Position numbers and translations under genes: made by a program
Shown here: piece by piece, positions 1 to 7,550 of the stretch
How positions within the stretch are numbered: position 1 is the first letter of the stretch
Layout: each line of letters begins with the position of its first letter
Assembly (NCBI GenBank): GCA_039026975.1
Contig: JBCCLI010000252.1
Coordinates: forward strand, 1-9,473
DNA length: 9,473 bases
Source: JBCBKZ01 sp039026975
GTDB taxonomy: Bacteria > Bacteroidota > Bacteroidia > J057
Reading direction: 5' to 3'
Notes under the pieces: model-generated
Told to the model about the DNA's origin: nothing
What the model saw: the letters and a program-made list of their open reading frames with translations, nothing else
Databases searched by the model: none

Positions 1-393
1 AGAAGCCAATATTTCTCTGTAAAGCTGAACCCCATCTTCTGCTGCTTTCCAAGAGCTTAAGGTTCGAGGATATACCTGGGCCAAGTGAGAATCATAGTTA
101 TTAGGAGTAGAAGGAAGCTTTTCTTTGGAGCCTTTATAATCTCCTACAGGAATGGCAGAACGATTATAATACATATTGATGGCGCTGATGCTCATGGCAG
201 ACTGCTTGTAGTGGGTGGAGTTAATCATGGCCAGGATTTCGCATTCTCCATTAGTAGCCATGTTGTGGAGCATAGCCATGCAGCCTACATCATCCGGATC
301 AGCTGAGGGGTCTGTATCCAGGATCACTTTTACCTGGGCATTCATAGAACTTACTGATATGAGTAGTAGAAGGACAAAAATATGTGTTTTCAT
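1..393 (-). CDS. Exported nucleoside hydrolase-like protein (N-terminal part, cut by window edge)
   Basis: 131 codons are visible, reading from an ATG at 393 and staying open to base 1, so the C-terminal part lies outside the window. Residues 1-19 form a short signal peptide (Lys2, then a Leu/Ile/Val-rich core, Ala19 before Gln20). Directly after it, at residues 25-35, comes LDTDPSADPDD, followed by a Met/Ala/Leu-rich helix. This is the DTD-x3-D-x-DD calcium- and ribose-binding signature of the inosine/uridine-preferring nucleoside hydrolase superfamily, which cleaves N-glycosidic bonds of nucleosides. Export suggests nucleoside scavenging in the periplasm or outside the cell. Substrate cannot be judged from this fragment, and some exported members may act on other ribosides. 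It is transcribed divergently from the TIR gene, with 169 bases between start codons. The family call is fairly sure; the exact activity is not. Confidence 0.8.
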   Translation of the reverse strand, partial: MKTHIFVLLLLISVSSMNAQVKVILDTDPSADPDDVGCMAMLHNMATNGECEILAMINSTHYKQSAMSISAINMYYNRSAIPVGDYKGSKEKLPSTPNNYDSHLAQVYPRTLSSWKAAEDGVQLYREILAS

Positions 394-449
394 GATGGTG
401 AGCATAAGCCTCTCTTACTTATAATATGCATTTTTTCCCATACTAGCAT
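390..449 (-). CDS. Possible 19-residue leader peptide upstream of the nucleoside hydrolase gene
   Basis: A 20-codon frame (ATG at 449, TGA at 392-390) reads MLVWEKMHIISKRGLCSPS. It begins 9 bases after AAGGAGAT, a near-perfect Shine-Dalgarno sequence, and ends in an ATGA overlap with the start codon of the nucleoside hydrolase gene. That arrangement would allow translational coupling. No family is recognised, and a frame this short can arise by chance. It is listed because the ribosome site and the exact overlap coincide. Confidence 0.22.
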   Translation of the reverse strand: MLVWEKMHIISKRGLCSPS

Positions 450-458
450 ACTTACACT

Positions 459-466
459 ATCTCCTT
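459..466 (-). promoter_or_regulatory. Shine-Dalgarno-like AAGGAGAT
   Basis: Minus-strand AAGGAGAT lies 9 bases before the ATG at 449 and 65 bases before the nucleoside hydrolase start at 393. It is too far to serve the latter directly. The other gene starts visible in the window (563, 2398, 6615, 7478, 8482, 9143) have nothing comparable at normal spacing, so this site stands out. Confidence 0.35.
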
Positions 467-528
467 GTATAGCATAGACCTTAGCCCTTTCAGGAACATA
501 AAAAGTATATAGACTTGAATGTTTTTTG

Positions 529-536
529 TAACTTTT
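529..536 (+). promoter_or_regulatory. Weak candidate -7 element for the TIR/AAA-like operon
   Basis: TAACTTTT matches the Bacteroidetes -7 consensus TAnnTTTG at 5 of 6 fixed positions and would give a leader of about 20 bases before the ATG at 563. No TTG lies at the expected -33 spacing. A second partial match, TAGACTTG, lies at 510-517. Either could be chance in this AT-rich spacer. Confidence 0.2.
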
Positions 537-562
537 AAGGGTACAACCCCACACACATACTC

Positions 563-2383
563 ATGAGCTATTTTACATTAGCCAGGGACATACGATACAA
601 AATAAGCCAGGGAAAAGTACCCGAGGCCATCAAGACCTTACAGGAAGCCGTCAAAGACCAGCCTGATTATTTGAATGACATAGTGGTCAAATCTTCCCAG
701 CACCAAAGCCTGATTAAACAAATAAACAGAGGGACCATCAGCTTTGATGAAGCAGAAATGGCTAAGTCAAGGATCATTGAAGGCTTACTGGAAATAGCGA
801 ATGAGCTAGAAGAAAAAGAAACCCGGGAAACCCGAATATTTATCAGTTACAGCCATAAGGAGCCTGACAGAACCCTTGCTCAGGCCTTCCATGATGAACT
901 GGAAAAGGAAGGGTTCTATGCATTTTTAGCAGAAAAAGACATAGTCATAGGCGAGGAGTGGTTAAACCGTATCCAACAAGAGGTTATATCTGGGGATTTC
1001 TTTTTGCTGCTGTTATCTGAACGCTCTAATGAGAGTGATATGGTGCTAAAGGAAGTAAAGATGGCTAAGTATATGCAGGAAGTTCATCCTGAGAATAAGC
1101 CCAATATTCTCCCTGTTAGGGTAAAACTCCCTTTTGAATTTCCACTGAACTATGACCTAAATGGCTACCTGGAAGGGATTCAGCACGCCAGCTGGGACTC
1201 CCATGCTGACACTGCTAAGGTTATTAAGGATATTATTCAGGCCATCAAATCCCCAAATAAACTGGGGGATCTGGACTTACAGCTACCTCCTGAAATCTCT
1301 GGAGGAAACATAGATAAAGCTAAGCTGGAAGCCTTCCATGCCAAACCCCTTCCCAAGGCTGAACTAGAGTCCCCATATGCATCAGTAGCCCTTGAATCCC
1401 CTTATTATATAGAGCGAAAAGGAGAACATGATTTTATGCAGGCCATTGCCAGGGCAGGAGCTGTGCTAAGAATTAAAGGCCCCAGACAGTTTGGAAAGAC
1501 TTCTCTCTTAGCTCGCCTAGTAGCCAAAGCCAGGCATGATGGTTTTCATGTAAGTACCCTCAGTATGCAGTTCATGGATACCCTCTCCTTAACAGAATTA
1601 GATTCTTTACTGAAGAAATTTTGTGTTCATATTTCTGATGACTTGGAATTGGACAGGAAAAGCAGCAGAGGTATGCTGAAGGAGCTATGGGAAGATGAGT
1701 TTTTAGACTCCAAGATGAAGTGTTCTACCTTTTTCCAGGACTTCATCTTCAAGGAAATTCCCGGTCCATTTTTCCTGGCTATGGATGAAGCAGACAGGAT
1801 ATTCTCCCATCAACAAGTATCTGATGACTTCTTTGGGATGCTAAGGTCCTGGCATGACCTCTCCAGGGTAAATCCCGTATGGGAAAGGTTCAGACTGGCC
1901 GTTTCTTACTCTACTGAAATACATCTTGCCATTAAAAATATGGATCAGTCCCCCTTTAATATTGGATTGGAATCCAGGCTGGAAGTATTTACCCATACAG
2001 AAGTCCGGGACCTCATAAGTAGGCACGGGCTACAGTTTTCCGGCTCAGAGGTGGACGGCCTGATGCAGGTTTTTGGTGGGCATCCTTTTCTTACCAGAAA
2101 GGCGCTTTACCTCATAGCTACGGGAGAACTAACCCATGCCCACCTCATGGAAACAGCAGCAGATGATGATGGACCTTTTAGAGATCACTTGAAAAGGCAC
2201 CTATGGAACCTAAGCCAAATCCCTGAAAGCAAACGAGTCATGAAAAGCATCATTCAGCATGGCGCCAGCACAGATCCTGTTATATCTGATAAGTTACGTT
2301 CAGCGGGACTGGCTAAAGGGTCCTTCCCTAAGATGGAAGCCAGCCTTGGGTTGTATACCTCCTTCTTCTCCAACCGATTATAA
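563..2383 (+). CDS. EAD11-like / TIR / AAA-like ATPase protein (effector half of a STAND-like pair)
   Basis: 606 residues with no signal peptide or membrane helix, so cytosolic. Residues 1-84 are helical and resemble effector-associated domain 11 of Bacteroidetes conflict proteins (repeated NRGTISFDEAEMAKSRI-type helix), a death-fold-like adaptor. Residues 90-215 are a TIR domain: RIFISYSH opens it, and the S-x5-MVLKE stretch places a candidate catalytic glutamate at E164, expected to support NAD cleavage. Residues about 268-600 are an AAA-like ATPase of the STAND-related type (AAA_35): Walker A GPRQFGKTS at 306-314, Walker B FFLAMDEAD at 403-411, sensor region with PFNIG at 464-468, then a short winged-helix-like end. 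It lacks the linker, membrane helix and propeller found in its partner. The next gene starts 14 bases later, so they are probably co-transcribed. Domain calls are strong, EAD11 moderate, and defence function inferred. The ATG at 563 is chosen because the EAD-like domain begins right there. Confidence 0.85.
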   Translation: MSYFTLARDIRYKISQGKVPEAIKTLQEAVKDQPDYLNDIVVKSSQHQSLIKQINRGTISFDEAEMAKSRIIEGLLEIANELEEKETRETRIFISYSHKEPDRTLAQAFHDELEKEGFYAFLAEKDIVIGEEWLNRIQQEVISGDFFLLLLSERSNESDMVLKEVKMAKYMQEVHPENKPNILPVRVKLPFEFPLNYDLNGYLEGIQHASWDSHADTAKVIKDIIQAIKSPNKLGDLDLQLPPEISGGNIDKAKLEAFHAKPLPKAELESPYASVALESPYYIERKGEHDFMQAIARAGAVLRIKGPRQFGKTSLLARLVAKARHDGFHVSTLSMQFMDTLSLTELDSLLKKFCVHISDDLELDRKSSRGMLKELWEDEFLDSKMKCSTFFQDFIFKEIPGPFFLAMDEADRIFSHQQVSDDFFGMLRSWHDLSRVNPVWERFRLAVSYSTEIHLAIKNMDQSPFNIGLESRLEVFTHTEVRDLISRHGLQFSGSEVDGLMQVFGGHPFLTRKALYLIATGELTHAHLMETAADDDGPFRDHLKRHLWNLSQIPESKRVMKSIIQHGASTDPVISDKLRSAGLAKGSFPKMEASLGLYTSFFSNRL

Positions 2384-2397
2384 GCTAAGCATCACAG

Positions 2398-5226
2398 ATG
2401 GAAACCCCAGCAAATCCACACTTTTATCAGGCAGGCGGTAGTCTTTCCAGAGATTTTCCGGCCTATGTAAGCCGCCCTGCTGATAATTTACTTTATGAGT
2501 ACCTGAAAGCTGGAGAATTCTGCTATGTACTTACCGCCAGGCAAATGGGGAAGTCTTCCCTAAGGGTTAGGACCATGGATAAGCTACAGGCAGAGGGATA
2601 TTTATGTGTAGCAGTTGATATTACTTCTATTGGCAGTCACAACACAACTGTAGACCAATGGTATTATAGCTTTTTATACCAGCTAGTGTCAGGCCTAGGG
2701 CTACAGGTAGACTACCGGAGCTGGTGGAAGGGGTATATGGATCTCACCCCTATAAATCGCATGCAGTATTTCTGGGAGGAGATTCTCCTCCCATTTACAG
2801 ATAAGCCCGTCATCATTTTCCTAGATGAAATTGATTCTGTTCTGAGTTTAGACAGAGACCAATTTAGTACAGATGACTTTTTTGCGGCCTTCCGAGCCAC
2901 TTACAACCAACGAGCTGCTGATCCAGCCTATGAAAGACTGCGTTTTGCTGTGTTTGGGGTGGCTATGCCTAATGACCTCATGCAGGACCCGGAGAGAACT
3001 CCCTTTAATATAGGAGAATCCATCCCTTTACTCAACTTCCAAACTGATGACGCGTTTGTACTCACCCAGGGGCTATCACACATACAGGCAGACTTACGGG
3101 AGGTGTTAGAATGGGTCATGTCATGGACTAATGGGCAGCCCTACCTTACCCAGAAGCTTTTCAAAAGCCTTAGCACTGTAGAAGACTGGCAAAATCCAAG
3201 GATGGTAGTGGAGGCAAAGGTAGAAGCGTTATTTCTCCAGCCAGAATTATTAGACAGTGATCCTAATCTTTCTAGTGTTCAGAAACGGATACTCCTAAAT
3301 GAAAAATGGAATACGAGCATGCTGGATATGTATTCCCGTCTGTTAGAGGGCCAGTCTCTCAACATAGATAATAGAAATCCAGCACACCTATACCTCAAGC
3401 TGTCAGGGCTGGTTCAGGATGCTAAGGGAAAACTTCAGATCAGCAATAAGATCTATGAAACGGTTTTTGATGAGAATTGGATCAGGTATGGATACCTGCA
3501 GGTAGAACGCCCTTTTGCGAAAGAATTAAAAGCCTGGCTGGATGATGAGCGATCTTCCGCCCGACTCATGAAAGGACAATATCTCCATGATAACCTGGAA
3601 TGGGCAGAAGGAAGAGAAGACCTATCCATACCTGAGCGGGAGTTCCTGGAAGCCAGTAGGATAGCAGAAGTAGAAGAAGTGGCAGAAATAAAACGGCTGA
3701 AGGAAAGGGAGAAACAGAGAAAATACCTCATCATAGCCCTGGTATTTACCTTAGCCTTACTAGTTGCTTCAATTTTATTTGCTCAGCTGGCTCAGCGAAA
3801 TAAAGATGAAGCAGATAAAAATGCCATACTCTTTCAAGAACAAGCAGAAGTGGCTGATTCTCAAAAGAATGTAGCACAAGCTGCCACACTTAGAGCGCAG
3901 GAAAGTGAAAAGCAGGCCATAGCAGAAAGAAATAGGGCAGAAAGGTCCAGAGCGTTAGCCGAGCGAGCTCAGAAAGAGGAGAGGAGACTTCGTTTGCTGG
4001 CGGAGGAGCTACAGATCCAGACTGATGAACAAAGGGATAGCATAGCCCAACAATTGCTCATTGGGAAGGCAAACCTCATCCAAATAGTGGCCCAGGAAAT
4101 TCTTCCCACAGATCCTACCCTGTCGTACCGCTTATTTAACTATGCCAGAAACACCTTTTATGATGATCCCAACATCAAAAACATTGAAAGAGATCTACTA
4201 GCTGAGCACAGTTTGTATAAGCGTATTCCTCCCATCCCAGGAAATAATCAAAACGTCTTTACCTCCCAGCAAGAAGGGGCATTCTGGTATACTGCTGAAG
4301 AGGAAGAAGGGTATGTGCTCTACTTTTGGAATGGGGAGGTTCAGCAATCCGCTCAAAAAGTGGGAACGATTCCTTCTGCTGTTCTCAGCTTACAAGAATC
4401 AAAGTCAGGCAAATTTCTCGTAACTGGGCTTACCAACCATAAGGCCCAAATATGGGACCTTCAGGAAGGGAAACTAACAACAGAACTTCCCCATCAAGGA
4501 GATGTCGGATGTATTTCTATTAGTCAAGATGGTAGGTGGATAGCTACGGGTAGTCTGGATAATTATATCAGAATCTGGGATACAGAGGGAACCCTCCAAA
4601 AGACCTCTGCTGCTATGCGTGGAGACCTTACCAGCTTGCATTTTTCTCCAGATGGAAAGCAAGTCTTAGCAGGTTCCTCTGACAATGGTGTTTACCTGTG
4701 GAAGTGGCAAGCACCTTCAGGGGAACCCATAGAGATTGGCAGTCACCAGGATGACATCCTTGCCGTCAGTTTCTTGCCTAATGGTCAAATGGCCTCCGTA
4801 GGGGTAGACCGTCAAACTCTATTCTGGGACCTGGAAGAGACCGGACCCGTCTCGGCCATTAGACATGATCTCAGTTTTTTAGATGTGCGGTTTTCAGAAG
4901 ATGGACAATTCTTATACGCCATAGAAGAAGATGGAAATATGGAAGTTTGGGATGTGATGGAGAATACTTCACTTCTCCTTGAGAATGCACTTGGATTAAG
5001 TTGGGATAGACTTTCCATGCATGCTGATGGCAAATACCTAGTATCTATTTCCGCTGAGGGGGAGGTATACCGTTGGCTTATCAAGCCGGAAGCCCTGAGC
5101 GAGTTGCAATTAGCAGAAGAGATAGGCGATTTATCAGAATTATGTGAAACCACTACAAGGGATGTGTTGATCTTTCTAACTGAAAGATCCCTAACAGATC
5201 TCCTTCCTGAATATTGTCTGGAGTAA
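2398..5226 (+). CDS. AAA-like ATPase / transmembrane / coiled-coil / WD40 protein (sensor half of the pair)
   Basis: 942 residues. Residues about 6-365 are an AAA-like ATPase (AAA_35): P-loop TARQMGKSS at 46-54 (the first glycine is replaced, as is common in this family), Walker B VIIFLDEID at 138-146, PFNIG at 202-206, and winged-helix LSGLV at 335-339. Residues 366-421 hold the RPF...AWL...LEWAEG...FLEAS linker that typically joins such modules to a membrane anchor. A strongly basic stretch (432-442) precedes one membrane helix at 443-462. Residues 463-560 are a charged, Ala/Glu/Arg-rich coiled coil. Residues 570-605 (DPTLSYRLFNYAR) are a helical piece usual before propellers. About seven WD40 blades occupy 612-895 (IWDL, IRIWD, VYLWKW, LFWDL, MEVWD). 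The C-terminal tail has Cys916 and Cys940. It follows the TIR gene by 14 bases and is probably the sensor that switches that effector. Family assignment is firm; role and topology are inferred. Confidence 0.87.
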   Translation: METPANPHFYQAGGSLSRDFPAYVSRPADNLLYEYLKAGEFCYVLTARQMGKSSLRVRTMDKLQAEGYLCVAVDITSIGSHNTTVDQWYYSFLYQLVSGLGLQVDYRSWWKGYMDLTPINRMQYFWEEILLPFTDKPVIIFLDEIDSVLSLDRDQFSTDDFFAAFRATYNQRAADPAYERLRFAVFGVAMPNDLMQDPERTPFNIGESIPLLNFQTDDAFVLTQGLSHIQADLREVLEWVMSWTNGQPYLTQKLFKSLSTVEDWQNPRMVVEAKVEALFLQPELLDSDPNLSSVQKRILLNEKWNTSMLDMYSRLLEGQSLNIDNRNPAHLYLKLSGLVQDAKGKLQISNKIYETVFDENWIRYGYLQVERPFAKELKAWLDDERSSARLMKGQYLHDNLEWAEGREDLSIPEREFLEASRIAEVEEVAEIKRLKEREKQRKYLIIALVFTLALLVASILFAQLAQRNKDEADKNAILFQEQAEVADSQKNVAQAATLRAQESEKQAIAERNRAERSRALAERAQKEERRLRLLAEELQIQTDEQRDSIAQQLLIGKANLIQIVAQEILPTDPTLSYRLFNYARNTFYDDPNIKNIERDLLAEHSLYKRIPPIPGNNQNVFTSQQEGAFWYTAEEEEGYVLYFWNGEVQQSAQKVGTIPSAVLSLQESKSGKFLVTGLTNHKAQIWDLQEGKLTTELPHQGDVGCISISQDGRWIATGSLDNYIRIWDTEGTLQKTSAAMRGDLTSLHFSPDGKQVLAGSSDNGVYLWKWQAPSGEPIEIGSHQDDILAVSFLPNGQMASVGVDRQTLFWDLEETGPVSAIRHDLSFLDVRFSEDGQFLYAIEEDGNMEVWDVMENTSLLLENALGLSWDRLSMHADGKYLVSISAEGEVYRWLIKPEALSELQLAEEIGDLSELCETTTRDVLIFLTERSLTDLLPEYCLE

Positions 5227-5229
5227 AGG

Positions 5230-6615
5230 CTATTGTAAATCCCTATACTTCAATAGTAGGGGTGAAGATAAGGCCATTCCTATCTCATTTTTCACATATA
5301 GCTGTAGTTGGATAGGCTGCTTAACATCAGGTACTATTTCCTGAGGAATCAGATCAAATCGCCACACCTGGGTAGCAGGAGAAAACTTTTCCAGGCTAGG
5401 GAAGAACTTCCCATTTACTTTCAGCCAAATGCCCTCTATGGGTACTTCACTGCTGACTTGTGCTTCCAGCATAACAGCTTTTGAAGCGTCTTCTATCCAC
5501 AGGGTGGCATCGCTTCCTGCCCATTCAATAGTAGGTTCTAGTATGGGCTTTGGGGCTATGTCCTTTTGTATTCTCCAAAGCTGAGCAAAATTCCTGTAGC
5601 TAGAGGTGATCATTCTCTCTCCATACCTATCAAAATCTATGGAAAGGGGAACGCCCAAAATATCCGTTCTTTCAGGTACAAATGACAGCACTCCTTCAAA
5701 TAAGGTAGGATCCATACGCTGTCCTTCCCATGTACGTACAGCCTGATCCTGTCCTACGCTCACTAACAAGGATTTATTGGGATAGAAGGCTAGATTTTCA
5801 GTAGAATGGGCATGAGTTAGTTTCTCTCTTTCAATAGTCCTTAGCGAGTCTGTTCTCCACACATGGATACGCCCCTCTTTACTGGAAGAAATGAAATGCT
5901 TATCAGAAACCGGGCTGAAGACCACGTCTTTAATCCATTTTCCATGTGCCTTTTTATAGAGCTTATCCAGTTTCAGGGTCTCCATGTCCCACAACTGTAG
6001 GTTTTTATCCCCTCCTGAAGAAACAAGAAAGTGGCCATCCGGATGAAAGTCTAGTCCCGTGACAGTCTTCTTATGACTTCCAAGCACCCCATAATATTTC
6101 CAGTCTGCTCCTTTCAGGTACCACAAACAAATATCTCTATCTATGCCAGCAGCTACCCACTTCACAGAATCATCCTCAAACCAGACAGTAGGTGAGATGG
6201 CCACCGTTTCAATTCTTCCCAGTTTTTGCATCTGTAAGTTGATCCCAGCTGGGGAGATCTCCTCATACCAGTAGGTGGTAGGCCATACTTTTAGGGAAGA
6301 GTCCTGGCTACCCGTAACCAGAAAGTATCCATCCTGACTAAATGCCATATCCATTACCACCGGCTGATATGACTCCCATAAAAGCTGGTAGGTTTGTAAG
6401 TCGAAGGCATATAACCACCCTTTATGATCACTTACCATCCCCACTGTCCCTTCAGGATGGATGGCCACGCTAATGCTAAATCCTCTTAATTCTCCCAGGG
6501 TATTCTCCTTGGATAATGAGTATAGATCCTGAGGATCATCTCTTTCTGCTTCTTGGCTACGGACAGTCAGGCAAAGGCTCCCACTCAGGAGGCAGATAAG
6601 TATTAAGCGGCTCAT
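5230..6615 (-). CDS. Exported WD40 propeller protein with C-terminal Ig-like domain
   Basis: 461 residues. Residues 1-20 form a signal peptide (MSRLILICLL..., probable cleavage VRS|QEA). Cys15 is not in a proper lipobox, so it is not called a lipoprotein. Residues 41-348 contain about seven WD40 blades ending in forms such as LYAFDL, LKVWP, ICLWYL, LQLWD, IHVWR, VRTWE and AQLWR, enough for one closed propeller. Residues 360-458 look like a beta-sandwich of the kind that follows propellers or peptidase domains in Bacteroidetes (GIWLKVNG..., then ...LYVKNEIGMALSS). No catalytic motif is seen, so binding or scaffolding outside the cytoplasm is likely. The start codon overlaps the stop of the upstream beta-barrel gene (ATGA), implying coupled translation. 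It converges on the AAA-like/WD40 gene with 3 bases between stops. The ligand is unknown. Confidence 0.78.
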   Translation of the reverse strand: MSRLILICLLSGSLCLTVRSQEAERDDPQDLYSLSKENTLGELRGFSISVAIHPEGTVGMVSDHKGWLYAFDLQTYQLLWESYQPVVMDMAFSQDGYFLVTGSQDSSLKVWPTTYWYEEISPAGINLQMQKLGRIETVAISPTVWFEDDSVKWVAAGIDRDICLWYLKGADWKYYGVLGSHKKTVTGLDFHPDGHFLVSSGGDKNLQLWDMETLKLDKLYKKAHGKWIKDVVFSPVSDKHFISSSKEGRIHVWRTDSLRTIEREKLTHAHSTENLAFYPNKSLLVSVGQDQAVRTWEGQRMDPTLFEGVLSFVPERTDILGVPLSIDFDRYGERMITSSYRNFAQLWRIQKDIAPKPILEPTIEWAGSDATLWIEDASKAVMLEAQVSSEVPIEGIWLKVNGKFFPSLEKFSPATQVWRFDLIPQEIVPDVKQPIQLQLYVKNEIGMALSSPLLLKYRDLQ

Positions 6616-7478
6616 TTGGGATCAGTATAAATAGTATTTTTTTGAGATAGATGATAGACTATCCCTACCCTCCCTCTCACTATGTTGGTAGACAAATAAC
6701 GCTCTCCATTCTCTCCTTCACTCTCAAAGAATCGCATAAATCCTAGCTCAGCTTGAAGATCCAGCTGATTTCTAAGCCTGAAGTTTACCCCTCCTCCCAC
6801 ATAAGTAGTCCATTGACGGGCGCCATCCAATAGCACAAAATCATAGTTAGGACAATTTCCGTCTGTCTCACTGCAAGGATCTCCCAGGAGATCTCTTTCC
6901 TGAACATCAGGTCCTTCTACCCCCTCAATGATATTAGTGGATAATAGAAACTGCTTGCGGTTGATCATCCCAAAGCCAGCAAATCCTGTTACAAATGGCC
7001 AGATAAAGGCTTCTCTCTTGTCTAGCTTAGTTTGAAAAGTGGGAAGTCTATGATAAAAAGATAAGCCGAAAACAAAGGCCTGCATATAATTAAAGCCATT
7101 AACTATGTAGGAAGTATCCTCCACCGCGTACAGCTGTCCGCTCAGCTTAGCAGATCTAGGCAAGCCGAACTCCTCTGCCACCTCATTAAAATCGAGGGAT
7201 TGTAGCCCTCCCATTTGGAGATAGTTGAAGACTACTCCTACCCTAAAGTCACTGTTGACATGATAATGAATTCCTACTTCAGGGCTAATGGAAATTCTGC
7301 TGGTCCCCAATAGTGATTTATTATCAAACCGGTAAAATTCAGGATCTACGGGTATGTCTAAACCCAGTTTTGTCTGAATAGAGAGGCGGTAATCAAAGGG
7401 GTCTTGTCCATAGCTGAGAGAAATGCTACCGAAAAAGATACATACCCATAGTAATAGTTTTACTGCCTTGATTTTCAT
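6612..7478 (-). CDS. Outer-membrane beta-barrel-like protein, exported
   Basis: 288 residues from the ATG at 7478, chosen because it begins an excellent signal peptide (MKIKAVKLLLWVCIFFGSIS..., cleavage near SYG|Q at 24). The frame could be extended upstream to a TTG at 7565, but that adds 29 residues in front of the signal peptide and is rejected. The mature part has alternating polar/hydrophobic strands rich in Tyr, Phe and Gly (VGIHYHVN, FVFGLSFYHRL, FVTGFAGFG, TTYVGGGVNFRLR, LQAELGFMRFF, GRVGIVYHL), as in small outer-membrane barrels of Bacteroidota. A Cys pair (DPCSETDGNC) probably forms a loop disulfide. The protein does not end in the usual aromatic residue but in a short polar tail. 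It is the first gene of an operon with the exported WD40 protein. Function is unknown; porin-like or cell-surface partner roles are both possible. Confidence 0.7.
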   Translation of the reverse strand: MKIKAVKLLLWVCIFFGSISLSYGQDPFDYRLSIQTKLGLDIPVDPEFYRFDNKSLLGTSRISISPEVGIHYHVNSDFRVGVVFNYLQMGGLQSLDFNEVAEEFGLPRSAKLSGQLYAVEDTSYIVNGFNYMQAFVFGLSFYHRLPTFQTKLDKREAFIWPFVTGFAGFGMINRKQFLLSTNIIEGVEGPDVQERDLLGDPCSETDGNCPNYDFVLLDGARQWTTYVGGGVNFRLRNQLDLQAELGFMRFFESEGENGERYLSTNIVRGRVGIVYHLSQKNTIYTDPK

Positions 7479-7502
7479 AGGGGATAAATGGTTGAATGTA
7501 CT

Positions 7503-7533
7503 ATAATTTACTAGGGAGGGAGATGTATTCCAA
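7503..7533 (-). promoter_or_regulatory. Candidate promoter for the beta-barrel/WD40 operon
   Basis: On the minus strand TTG (7533-7531) is followed after 20 bases by TAAATTAT (7510-7503), resembling the Bacteroidetes TTG-N19-21-TAnnTTTG promoter. The spacing fits but only 4 of 6 fixed positions of the -7 element match. It would give a leader of about 18 bases before the ATG at 7478 and supports that start over the upstream TTG. Confidence 0.25.
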
Positions 7534-7550
7534 AAAGCCGGATAGAAGGC

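Noticed and set aside
85..424. Plus-strand frames of 73 and 69 codons at 85-306 and 215-424
   Set aside because: They lie opposite the nucleoside hydrolase gene, whose signal peptide and DTD motif are unmistakable on the minus strand.
5230..5261. Inverted repeats CTATTG/CAATAG and CCCTA/TAGGG at the convergent gene ends as a shared terminator
   Set aside because: The arms are only 5-6 bases, mutually exclusive, AT-rich and without a following T-run. They lie inside the end of the minus-strand gene, so the evidence is too weak.
6556..6615. Lipoprotein signal in the exported WD40 protein at Cys15
   Set aside because: The residues before Cys15 (GSL) do not form a lipobox, and a normal signal-peptidase I site follows at residue 20.
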